From positions 1-17,816 of the forward strand of contig USFD01000067.1 of assembly GCA_900553885.1 (NCBI GenBank): a stretch of 17,816 nucleotides of DNA. Direction: 5' to 3'. Under the pieces are notes generated by a model. The model had not been told where the DNA came from, did not search any database, and was given only the letters and a program-made list of their open reading frames with translations. Shown here piece after piece: positions 1 to 6,204 of the stretch (position 1 is the stretch's first letter; each line of letters opens with the position of its first letter). The DNA is from an uncultured Ruminococcus sp. Its GTDB lineage: Bacteria > Bacillota > Clostridia > Lachnospirales > Lachnospiraceae. The position numbers were made by a program, and so were the translations under genes.

Positions 1-60
1 CGCCCTTTCGGACAAACGGTTTTCAAGACCGCCTCGTTATGACCACTTCGATACCTCTCC
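1..60 (-). tRNA. tRNA-Ser (anticodon UGA), 3' part outside the window
   Basis: Read on the minus strand, the gene starts at base 60 with acceptor strand GGAGAGG. A D-arm follows, then a five-pair anticodon stem (GCGGT/ACCGT) around the loop CTTGAAA, giving anticodon UGA. After it comes a GC-rich segment with GTCC-GAAA-GGGC that fits the long variable arm typical of class II tRNA-Ser. The T-arm and 3' acceptor strand lie beyond base 1. It has its own promoter (115-144) and follows ispD on the same strand. Serine identity rests on the anticodon and the long variable arm; the fold was done by eye. Confidence 0.87.
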
Positions 61-64
61 ACGT

Positions 65-80
65 CTCACTGTGCAGTGAG
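65..80 (-). repeat. Seven-pair palindrome in the tRNA-Ser leader
   Basis: Seven-base arms CTCACTG/CAGTGAG are separated by two bases and end four bases before the mature tRNA 5' end. In RNA the loop would need the innermost pair or pairs to open. It may help present the 5' leader to RNase P, or may be a protein site; neither is shown. Confidence 0.5.
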
Positions 81-114
81 TTAAATTGTAATGCCGCTTT
101 TTGCGACGGTGTTT

Positions 115-144
115 ATTCTATCATATTGACAAAAGGTCTGTCAA
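115..144 (-). promoter_or_regulatory. Promoter of tRNA-Ser
   Basis: Minus-strand -35 TTGACA (139-144, perfect consensus), an 18-base spacer and -10 TAGAAT (115-120, five of six). The predicted start is near base 108, about 48 bases before the tRNA. The -35 is one arm of an inverted repeat TTGACA-N7-TGTCAA (126-144). The promoter begins just after the ispD stop, so the tRNA can be transcribed independently of the upstream genes. Confidence 0.8.
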
Positions 145-152
145 TAGATTTT

Positions 153-875
153 TTATATTTTATGCCGCAGTTTCTGACAGTCTGTCTTAAGAAGCCCTTC
201 CCCGATTTCCAGATCACCTGGTGTTGTGATTTTTATATTCTCATATGAACCCTGAAAAAGCTTTACCGGCAGACGCAGCATCTGCTCCACTACCATAGCG
301 TCATCTGTCACGCCGCTGTCTTTTTTCTGCATAAGTCTGGAATATGCCTCTTTTATCAGCGATGCATCAAACACCTGAGGCGTCTGTATCATCCATAATG
401 TGTTTCTGTCCGGAGTTTCTTTTACAAAGCCGTTCTCATCCACAATCTTAATTGTATCTTTTACAAGCATGCCTGCTGCACAGGCTTTGTACTGCTCCAC
501 ACATTTATAGGCTCTTTTGATCATTTCGTCATCTACAAATGGTCTGGCCCCGTCATGGATAAAGACATAACCATCATGATCTGCCGCCTGGAGGCCGTTC
601 CAGACAGAATGATACCGTTCCGCGCCGCCCGCTGTAATCCTGCTCACTTTGGTAATTCCGTAAGCGTCCAGAATCTGCTCCCGGCAGTACTCTTCCTCCC
701 CGGCTCCGGTGACAAGGATAATTTCGTCGATATAGTCTGAATCCTGAAATGCCTTCAGGGAATAAAACAGCACCGGTTTTCCTCCCATAAGGAGATACTG
801 CTTATGCACTCTGGAACCCATACGCTTTCCGCTGCCCCCGGCCAGCACAATCGCCGTACAATACTTTTTTTCCAA
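153..875 (-). CDS. ispD: 2-C-methyl-D-erythritol 4-phosphate cytidylyltransferase (IspD)
   Basis: A cytosolic enzyme of the non-mevalonate (MEP) isoprenoid pathway that joins CTP and MEP to give CDP-methylerythritol and pyrophosphate. At 240 residues it has the usual family length. The CTP-binding loop LAGGSGKRMG is at residues 11-20, with the conserved lysine K25. HDGARP (107-112), TDD (190-192) and the ENIKITTPGDL segment (212-222) also match the family. The start codon is TTG at 875, seven bases after GAGAGG; that Shine-Dalgarno lies inside the last codons of tsaD, and the genes are four bases apart, so translational coupling is likely. No ispF is visible; the tRNA-Ser promoter follows directly. 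Function is confident from motifs; the exact start is slightly less certain because TTG is rare. Confidence 0.95.
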   Translation of the reverse strand: MEKKYCTAIVLAGGSGKRMGSRVHKQYLLMGGKPVLFYSLKAFQDSDYIDEIILVTGAGEEEYCREQILDAYGITKVSRITAGGAERYHSVWNGLQAADHDGYVFIHDGARPFVDDEMIKRAYKCVEQYKACAAGMLVKDTIKIVDENGFVKETPDRNTLWMIQTPQVFDASLIKEAYSRLMQKKDSGVTDDAMVVEQMLRLPVKLFQGSYENIKITTPGDLEIGEGLLKTDCQKLRHKI

Positions 876-879
876 TGTC

Positions 880-1908
880 TTACCTCTCTCCCAGCTTCAG
901 ATTCGGCACCGCATTCAGATCCCAGCCGTGCCGTGTCCCCGCAAGAAACTCATAATAACCTGCAGCCCCTATCATTGCCGCATTATCTGTACAGTATACC
1001 GGCGAAGGATGAAAGAATCTGATCTGCCTTTCTTCACATGCCTGTTTCATCGCCGCGCGCAGCGCTGTATTGGAAGCCACGCCTCCCGCAATGGCAAACT
1101 TATATATTCCGGAATTTTCTGCCGCCTTCATAGAATTTTCCACCAGGACTTCCACAACTGCTTTCTGGAATGAGGCCGCAATATCTGCAGGGTCATAGCT
1201 TTCCCCTTTCATTTTGCAGCCATTGATATAGTTAAGTACTGCTGACTTCAGTCCGCTGAAACTGAAGTCATACTCCGCTCCTTCGATGTGCGCTTTTGGA
1301 AATGAAACCGCATCCGGGTTTCCTTCCTTCGCGATCCGGTCTATTTTCGGGCCGCCGGGATATCCCAGGCCGATAGCTCTTGCCACTTTGTCATAGGCCT
1401 CTCCGGCGGCATCATCTCTTGTTCTTCCCAGGATCTCATAATTTCCGTAATCTCTTACGAGAACAAGATGCGTGTGTCCGCCTGACGCGACCAGGCATAA
1501 AAAGGGCGGTTCCAGATCCGGATGCTCAATATAATTCGCTGAAATATGCCCCTCTATATGGTGCACACCGACCAGAGGCAGATTTCTCGCATACGCAATG
1601 GCTTTTGCTTCAGCCACACCGACCAGAAGCGCGCCCACAAGGCCCGGTCCATATGTCACCGCCACAGCGTCAATATCATCCAGAGTGACGTCCGCCTCTT
1701 TCAGCGCTTCTTCGATTACCTGATTAATCTTTTCTATATGTTTTCTGGATGCAATCTCCGGCACTACGCCGCCATACAGTTTGTGAAGGTCAATCTGTGA
1801 TGAAATAATATTGGACAGCACTTCCCTGCCGTTGTGAACGACTGCTGCCGCGGTTTCATCACAGGAAGACTCGATTGCAAGCATATTAATATCTCTGATT
1901 TCTTTCAT
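880..1908 (-). CDS. tsaD: tRNA N6-adenosine threonylcarbamoyltransferase catalytic subunit TsaD
   Basis: Transfers the threonylcarbamoyl group from threonylcarbamoyl-AMP to A37 of tRNAs reading ANN codons. It works with TsaB and TsaE, both encoded in this window. The 342-residue ASKHA-fold protein begins with the signature IESSCDETAAAVV (12-24). Metal-binding histidines are H117 and H121 in HHIEGH, ASGGHTHL is at 141-148, and the C-terminal YCTDNAAMIG motif contains metal-ligand candidate D308. Length is normal. The ATG at 1908 overlaps the RNase Z stop in an ATGA arrangement, and ispD starts four bases after the tsaD stop, so the three genes are probably cotranslated. A second Met at residue 9 is a less likely start, since homologues carry a short extension before the IE(T/S)SCDE motif. 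Confidence 0.96.
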   Translation of the reverse strand: MKEIRDINMLAIESSCDETAAAVVHNGREVLSNIISSQIDLHKLYGGVVPEIASRKHIEKINQVIEEALKEADVTLDDIDAVAVTYGPGLVGALLVGVAEAKAIAYARNLPLVGVHHIEGHISANYIEHPDLEPPFLCLVASGGHTHLVLVRDYGNYEILGRTRDDAAGEAYDKVARAIGLGYPGGPKIDRIAKEGNPDAVSFPKAHIEGAEYDFSFSGLKSAVLNYINGCKMKGESYDPADIAASFQKAVVEVLVENSMKAAENSGIYKFAIAGGVASNTALRAAMKQACEERQIRFFHPSPVYCTDNAAMIGAAGYYEFLAGTRHGWDLNAVPNLKLGER

Positions 1909-2828
1909 CTCGTTTTCTCACCGTCCTCAAACATCAGCTCCATTGTCATTCCGTCTTTTCCCGCCTTTGAAGAGGGAAAGATTCTGCGCACATCATCCAT
2001 ATACTGCTCCGGCCGGGTGAGGGACGGGCTGTAATGCGTCAGCCACATTTCCCGTACCTGAGCGTCTCTTGCCAGAGCTGCCGCTTCATAAAATGTCATG
2101 TGTTTATACTCTACCGCCTTCGCGGCTTTCTCCTTTTCTCCGTACATGCCTTCGCAGATAAAGAGATCTGATTTTTCCGCGTTTTTCCGGATAGACTCTG
2201 TGGGTCTGGTATCGGTCGTATACGTCAGTTTGATTCCTTTGCGGGCCGGGCCCAGAACCATATCCGGAGTAAATATTTTCCCGTCTGCTTCAATCGTCTC
2301 TCCTGCCTGCAGCCTGCTCCAGTACGGAAGAGGGATCTCCCGCTCTTTCGCTCTGGCAGCGTCAAATTTTCCTGCCCGGTCGATCTCCAGTGTATACCCG
2401 TAACAGAGAACGTTATGATTTACCCGAAAAGCTTTCAGCCGGTAGCCGTTCAGCTCAAACGTCTGCTCCGCGCCCTGAATTTCCTGGTATATCACCGGAA
2501 ACGGAAGCTCCGGGGCAATTACCCGCAGGCTGTTTACCACCCGTTCCAGTCCCTTGGGGCCGATCATAGTCAGCGGTTCCCTCCGGTCTGCATTTCCCAT
2601 TGTAAGCAGAAGGCCGGGAAGGCCGCTGATATGGTCGCCGTGATAATGGGTAAAGCAGATCACATCAATCGGCTTAAAGCTCCACCCTTTTTCTTTCATC
2701 GCAATCTGGGTGCCTTCCCCGCAGTCAATGAGCAGGCTGCTTCCGTTAAACCGGGTCAGCAGAGCCGTCAGATAGCGGTAAGGCAGAGGCATCATGCCCC
2801 CGCATCCCAGCAAACATACATCTAACAT
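1905..2828 (-). CDS. rnz: Ribonuclease Z family metallo-beta-lactamase fold nuclease
   Basis: RNase Z endonucleases cut the 3' trailer from tRNA precursors. The 307-residue protein matches the family length. The dinuclear zinc motif HYHGDH is at 61-66 (H61, H63, D65, H66), with further likely ligands H138, D206 (TTDTRP) and H265 (LTHYSPS). The KHMTFYEAA segment (242-250) matches the conserved region near the HST loop. At the N-terminus, the usual PxxxRN stretch reads PLPYRYLTALL, a common kind of divergence. It sits 14 bases after the small zinc-ribbon gene and overlaps tsaD by four bases. The Shine-Dalgarno AGAGGG is five bases before ATG. Orthology to RNase Z is well supported; whether it processes CCA-containing or CCA-less precursors cannot be read from the sequence. 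Confidence 0.92.
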   Translation of the reverse strand: MLDVCLLGCGGMMPLPYRYLTALLTRFNGSSLLIDCGEGTQIAMKEKGWSFKPIDVICFTHYHGDHISGLPGLLLTMGNADRREPLTMIGPKGLERVVNSLRVIAPELPFPVIYQEIQGAEQTFELNGYRLKAFRVNHNVLCYGYTLEIDRAGKFDAARAKEREIPLPYWSRLQAGETIEADGKIFTPDMVLGPARKGIKLTYTTDTRPTESIRKNAEKSDLFICEGMYGEKEKAAKAVEYKHMTFYEAAALARDAQVREMWLTHYSPSLTRPEQYMDDVRRIFPSSKAGKDGMTMELMFEDGEKTR

Positions 2829-2842
2829 ACTATCCCTCTGTT

Positions 2843-3076
2843 CTATTCTTCAATTGCGGCAGGAATCTGAAAAGAATCCAGCAGCTCGTCATAACAGGAT
2901 TCACACAGATCGAAACTATGTCTTTCTCCGTCTTTTTCAGAAAAATATCCCCATGTGTAATCCACACTGAATACCCCTTCCCTGGGGCAGCCGTCGACTG
3001 CCGGGATTTCCCTTCCGCATTTATTGCAAATAATTTTTTTAATTTCTTTCGTTTCTTTTATCTGATACTGGCGCAT
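2843..3076 (-). CDS. Small zinc-ribbon protein, function unknown
   Basis: A 77-residue protein I do not recognise by function. A basic N-terminus (residues 1-14) precedes CNKC at 17-20 and a second CESC pair about 38 residues later, giving a four-cysteine site typical of zinc ribbons. Between them is an acidic, aromatic stretch (FSVDYTWGYFSEKDGERHSFDL). There is no membrane segment or signal peptide. TAGGAGGAAAT before the ATG is a strong ribosome binding site, and a likely promoter lies at 3127-3132. As first gene of the zinc ribbon-rnz-tsaD-ispD stretch, it may play a part in RNA metabolism, but that is inference from position only. Confidence 0.8.
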   Translation of the reverse strand: MRQYQIKETKEIKKIICNKCGREIPAVDGCPREGVFSVDYTWGYFSEKDGERHSFDLCESCYDELLDSFQIPAAIEE

Positions 3077-3094
3077 ATAATTTCCTCCTATGTC

Positions 3095-3111
3095 CAGCGG
3101 TGTTTCCGCCG
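3095..3111 (-). other. Hairpin in the 5' leader of the zinc-ribbon gene
   Basis: On the minus strand, CGGCGG and CCGCTG (one G-U pair) enclose the loop AAACA, shortly before the AGGAGG ribosome binding site. On the plus strand the same sequence is followed by TTTTT and would resemble a terminator, but no plus-strand gene ends here. Confidence 0.4.
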
Positions 3112-3126
3112 TTTTTCTACGACCAC

Positions 3127-3155
3127 ACTATAGCATGAACACAGGATAATTCCCA
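3127..3155 (-). promoter_or_regulatory. Candidate extended -10 promoter for zinc ribbon-rnz-tsaD-ispD
   Basis: Minus-strand TGCTATAGT gives an extended -10 (TATAGT at 3127-3132). The matching -35 position is poor (TGGGAA), which extended -10 promoters tolerate. The -35 region falls inside the palindrome TTCCCACTGGGAA (3150-3162), a possible operator. The predicted start is about 43 bases before the zinc-ribbon ATG. Confidence 0.45.
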
Positions 3156-3208
3156 GTGGGAACTTCTGCCGGAACTGCAGAACAGTTTCCAGAAAAGGAA
3201 ATGTTCCC
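3150..3208 (-). other. Possible three-way-junction RNA with an alternative hairpin
   Basis: It begins two bases after the tsaB-rimI stop. Minus-strand transcript: P1 GGGAAC/GTTCCC (3203-3208 with 3158-3163), P2 TTTCC/GGAAA with a six-base loop (3186-3201), and P3 TTCTGC/GCAGAA with a seven-base loop (3164-3182). All pairs are Watson-Crick. The 3' strand of P1 can instead pair with the next bases in the TTCCC-ACT-GGGAA hairpin (3150-3162). There is no U-tract, so it is not a standard terminator. It matches no riboswitch class I know and could be chance. Confidence 0.3.
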
Positions 3209-3209
3209 T

Positions 3210-4424
3210 CTATCGGGCAGCCCCTTCCGGATTTTCATTCTTCTTCTCTGCCGGGCGGCTCATCAGAATGGCGTCTTCCTCAGGATTTTCATAGAATCTC
3301 TGCCGGATTCCGTCCTCTTTGAAGCCTGCCGCCTCATACAGCGCCCTGGCCGCTTTATTGCTCACTCTTACGTCAAGAAGGATCCGGTCAATTCCCTGTT
3401 CTGCACATTCTTTTTCCAGTTCTTTAAGAAGCGCTTTTGCCGCTCCCTGCCGCTGCAGTTCTTTTACCACGCCGATTCTGGCAATCTCCGCTTCTCCCGC
3501 CGCTGTATATGCCAGCAGATATCCGGCTGTACGTCCGGCTTTTTCTGCAATAAGACATATGGTTCCCGGCTGCTGCCATGTTTCCAGTACAGACTTCTCA
3601 CTCCACGCATCCGGAAATAGCTGATGTTCCATTTCCGCTGTGACAGCCGCATCTTCCATAGTCATCTTCCGCACTTCCGGCACAGCGTTCTTCTCCCGCT
3701 CAGCTCTCTCCCGCTCAGCCTGAGACACCCGCAGATACTCCGGTTTATGCTCCGCCGCTGTCTCGTAATTTCCTTTCTTATAATACCGGATTCCCAGCGC
3801 GCCTACCACAGCCGCTCTCTGCCGGTTCATATAGGACGGCGCAAACGAGCAGGGAACTTTCAGATTCTGAACCAGAGTCTCCCGGTACACCGGCACTCCG
3901 TCCCCGAGGAACACAACAGGACGTCCGTAATTGTTCAGCCGCCGGATCAGGTCGCTTACCGGCGCCGCCATCTGCATCTTCAGAACACGGAATGCATATT
4001 CCCGCACAGGATTTTCTTCTTCTCCCGAATCCTTCGGAGAAAATGTATACACCCCAGTATATACCTGGTTTCTCCGGGCATCCATAATCGGGCAGATAAT
4101 ATCCTGGCACCCGTATAAGCTGTACGCCAGCGCATCAACTGTAGGAACGTGAACCAGCGGCTTATTCAGCGCAAGTCCCAGCCCCTTTGCTGTGGCCGAG
4201 CCGATTCTTAAGCCCGTAAAAGATCCCGGACCGCCTGATACCGCTATGGCGTCCACTGAAGCAATATCCATTTCAACCATTTCCATCATCTCGCTTATCA
4301 TAGGCAGAAGCGTCTGGGAATGGGTCTTTTTATAATCCACCGTATACTCTGCAATTGTCCGGTCATCCTCCACCAGCGCCACGGTGGCTGTCAGCCCGGA
4401 GCTGTCTATCGCTAATATTTTCAT
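3210..4424 (-). CDS. TsaB-RimI fusion: t6A biosynthesis subunit joined to a GNAT acetyltransferase
   Basis: A 404-residue two-domain protein. Residues 1-235 are TsaB: MKILAIDSS start, KKTHSQTLLPMI (32-43), SGGPGSFTGLRIG (63-75) and a C-terminal KPEYLRV. TsaB is the non-catalytic ASKHA partner of TsaD in the threonylcarbamoyl transfer complex. A charged linker (236-250) leads to a RimI-type GNAT domain (251-392) with the acetyl-CoA loop RIGVVKELQRQGAAKALL and the RimI-like end ALYEAAGFKEDGIR...NPEEDAILM. RimI acetylates ribosomal protein S18 N-termini in E. coli; the substrate here is not known. The start at 4424 is chosen because AAAGGA lies six bases upstream and TsaB homology begins at this Met; the frame stays open to 4538 without homology. 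The gene follows tsaE after 113 bases. Confidence 0.93.
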   Translation of the reverse strand: MKILAIDSSGLTATVALVEDDRTIAEYTVDYKKTHSQTLLPMISEMMEMVEMDIASVDAIAVSGGPGSFTGLRIGSATAKGLGLALNKPLVHVPTVDALAYSLYGCQDIICPIMDARRNQVYTGVYTFSPKDSGEEENPVREYAFRVLKMQMAAPVSDLIRRLNNYGRPVVFLGDGVPVYRETLVQNLKVPCSFAPSYMNRQRAAVVGALGIRYYKKGNYETAAEHKPEYLRVSQAERERAEREKNAVPEVRKMTMEDAAVTAEMEHQLFPDAWSEKSVLETWQQPGTICLIAEKAGRTAGYLLAYTAAGEAEIARIGVVKELQRQGAAKALLKELEKECAEQGIDRILLDVRVSNKAARALYEAAGFKEDGIRQRFYENPEEDAILMSRPAEKKNENPEGAAR

Positions 4425-4430
4425 ACTGAT

Positions 4431-4436
4431 TCCTTT
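4431..4436 (-). promoter_or_regulatory. Ribosome binding site fixing the tsaB-rimI start
   Basis: AAAGGA, six bases before the ATG at 4424. It favours this start over the in-frame ATG at 4538, which would add 38 Arg-rich residues unlike TsaB. Confidence 0.75.
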
Positions 4437-4537
4437 CTGCAGCCTGCTGCGTCTTTTCCCGCATCTTCGCTCTGCGCGCAAAGGCGCTGTCACAGAGACA
4501 GACAGTTTCCCGCCCTCTCTGCGGCAGCACCACCGCA

Positions 4538-4969
4538 CTATCTTCCCAGTTCTCTGATTGTAATCTTTCTGTAATCAAAGCCCTGTTCCAGATCCTTTTC
4601 TATCCGGACTTCCGTCCGCTTTTCCGGGAGAATCTCTTCGATCAGATCCGCCCACTCGATCAGGGATACCCCTTCTCCCATAATATAATCATCAAATCCC
4701 ACTTCATCCATCTCTTCCACGTCGCCGATCCGGTAGACGTCAAAATGGTAGAACGGAAGCCGTCCTTCCTCATACACCTGGACGATTGTAAATGTAGGAC
4801 TGCTGACCGGCTCCTGAATCCCCAGTCCTCTGGCAAGGCCCTGGGTGAACACCGTTTTGCCCACTCCAAGATCTCCCATCAGGGTAAATACCTGTCCGGG
4901 GACAGCCTTCTCTCCCAGCTTCTTTCCCGTCTCAAAGGTCTCTTCCGGGCTTCTTGTCTCTATAACCAT
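4538..4969 (-). CDS. tsaE: tRNA threonylcarbamoyladenosine biosynthesis ATPase TsaE
   Basis: A P-loop ATPase that binds the TsaB-TsaD complex and supports multiple turnovers of t6A37 formation. The 143-residue protein is of normal size. Walker A GDLGVGKT is at 32-39. The family-specific SSPTFTI (56-62), HFDVYR (75-80) and the GVSLIEWADLI segment (100-110, Walker B region) follow. The ATG at 4969 has AGAGGA about eight bases upstream and lies 20 bases after the AICAR transformylase stop, so the two genes are very probably cotranscribed. It is separated from tsaB by 113 bases. Confidence 0.96.
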   Translation of the reverse strand: MVIETRSPEETFETGKKLGEKAVPGQVFTLMGDLGVGKTVFTQGLARGLGIQEPVSSPTFTIVQVYEEGRLPFYHFDVYRIGDVEEMDEVGFDDYIMGEGVSLIEWADLIEEILPEKRTEVRIEKDLEQGFDYRKITIRELGR

Positions 4970-4989
4970 GCAGGTTCCTCTTTTCCGAA

Positions 4990-6168
4990 TTAGTGATGGA
5001 ACAGGCGGATTCCTGTAAATGCCATTACCATGCCGTACTTGTTGCAGGTCTGGATAACATTATCATCTCTTACAGATCCGCCGGGCTGGGCAATGTATTT
5101 TACACCGCTTTTGTGCGCACGTTCAATGTTGTCGCCAAACGGGAAGAACGCATCAGAGCCCAGAGCAACATCTGTCATCTTATCCAGCCATGCTCTCTTC
5201 TCCTCACGGGTAAACACTTCCGGTTTCTCCGTGAAAACATTTTCCCATACTCCGTCGGCAAGTACATCCATATATTCCTCGCCGATATACAGATCAATGG
5301 CATTATCTCTGTCCGCTCTTTTGATTCCTTCCTTAAACGGCAGTTCCATTACCTTCGGGCACTGTCTGAGCCACCAGTTGTCCGCCTTCTGTCCTGCCAG
5401 ACGTGTACAGTGGATCCGGGACTGCTGACCGGCTCCGATACCGATTGCCTGTCCGCCTTTTACATAGCATACAGAATTGGACTGTGTATATTTCAGAGTG
5501 ATCATAGCAACGGCCAGATCCATCTTCGCTTCGTCAGTCAGGTCTTTATTCTCGGTTACGATATTGGAAAAGAAATCTTTATCAATATTGAGTTCATTTC
5601 TCCCCTGTTCAAAAGTAATACCGAATACTTCTTTATGCTCCAGAGCTGCCGGCACATAATCCGGATCAATCCGGATCACATTGTAATTGCCTTTTTTCTT
5701 CTGCTTCAGAAGTTCCAGCGCCTCCGGCTCGTACCCGGGAGCGATCACCCCATCGGACACCTCTCTTTTAATGAGGCGGGCAGTATCCACATCACACACA
5801 TCGGACAGTGCGATAAAGTCGCCGAAGGAAGACATTCTGTCGGCGCCTCTGGCTCTTGCATAAGCACTGGCAAGAGGAGAAAGATCTCCCAGATCATCTA
5901 CCCAGTAGATCTTTGCAAGCGTTTCGGTAAGAGGAAGTCCCACAGCAGCTCCTGCCGGCGACACATGCTTGAATGATGTGGCTGCAGGAAGCCCGGTAGC
6001 CTTTTTCAGTTCTGTTACCAGCTGCCAGCCGTTAAATGCATCCAGGAAATTGATATATCCCGGCCGGCCGCAGAGCACCTGGATAGGCAGGTCACTCCCG
6101 TCGCTCATGTAGATCTTTGACGGTTTCTGATTCGGGTTGCATCCGTATTTCAGTTCTAATTCTTTCAT
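4990..6168 (-). CDS. Stand-alone AICAR transformylase (eukaryote-like PurH C-terminal domain)
   Basis: Catalyses the penultimate step of purine synthesis, formylation of AICAR to FAICAR with 10-formyltetrahydrofolate. The 392-residue protein is only the AICAR transformylase half of PurH; the N-terminal IMP cyclohydrolase (MGS-like) half is absent. Catalytic K67-H68 lies in FKHVSPAGAAVG. SAYARARGADRMSSFGDF (101-118), KYTQSNSVCYV (226-236), GIGAGQQSRIHCTRLAG (243-259), SDAFFPFGDN (338-347) and the end RLFHH are near-identical, as far as I recall, to the eukaryotic bifunctional enzyme ATIC rather than to E. coli-type PurH. AGGAGG lies just before the ATG. It starts 36 bases after the PurO gene, which supplies the missing cyclohydrolase step, and precedes tsaE by 20 bases. 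Confidence 0.94.
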   Translation of the reverse strand: MKELELKYGCNPNQKPSKIYMSDGSDLPIQVLCGRPGYINFLDAFNGWQLVTELKKATGLPAATSFKHVSPAGAAVGLPLTETLAKIYWVDDLGDLSPLASAYARARGADRMSSFGDFIALSDVCDVDTARLIKREVSDGVIAPGYEPEALELLKQKKKGNYNVIRIDPDYVPAALEHKEVFGITFEQGRNELNIDKDFFSNIVTENKDLTDEAKMDLAVAMITLKYTQSNSVCYVKGGQAIGIGAGQQSRIHCTRLAGQKADNWWLRQCPKVMELPFKEGIKRADRDNAIDLYIGEEYMDVLADGVWENVFTEKPEVFTREEKRAWLDKMTDVALGSDAFFPFGDNIERAHKSGVKYIAQPGGSVRDDNVIQTCNKYGMVMAFTGIRLFHH

Positions 6169-6204
6169 CTTTACCTCCTGTGCCGCACTTGGAAAGCGGT
6201 ATAA

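Noticed and set aside
3095..3116. Plus-strand rho-independent terminator (stem followed by TTTTT)
   Set aside because: No plus-strand gene ends nearby; the sequence is better read as a 5' leader hairpin of the minus-strand zinc-ribbon gene.
4425..4538. 38-residue N-terminal extension of TsaB-RimI
   Set aside because: No TsaB homology, Arg-rich, and a good ribosome binding site lies at the internal ATG 4424 instead.
4993..5976. 327-codon open frame on the plus strand
   Set aside because: It lies fully opposite the AICAR transformylase, whose protein has clear catalytic motifs. The plus-strand product shows no family features.
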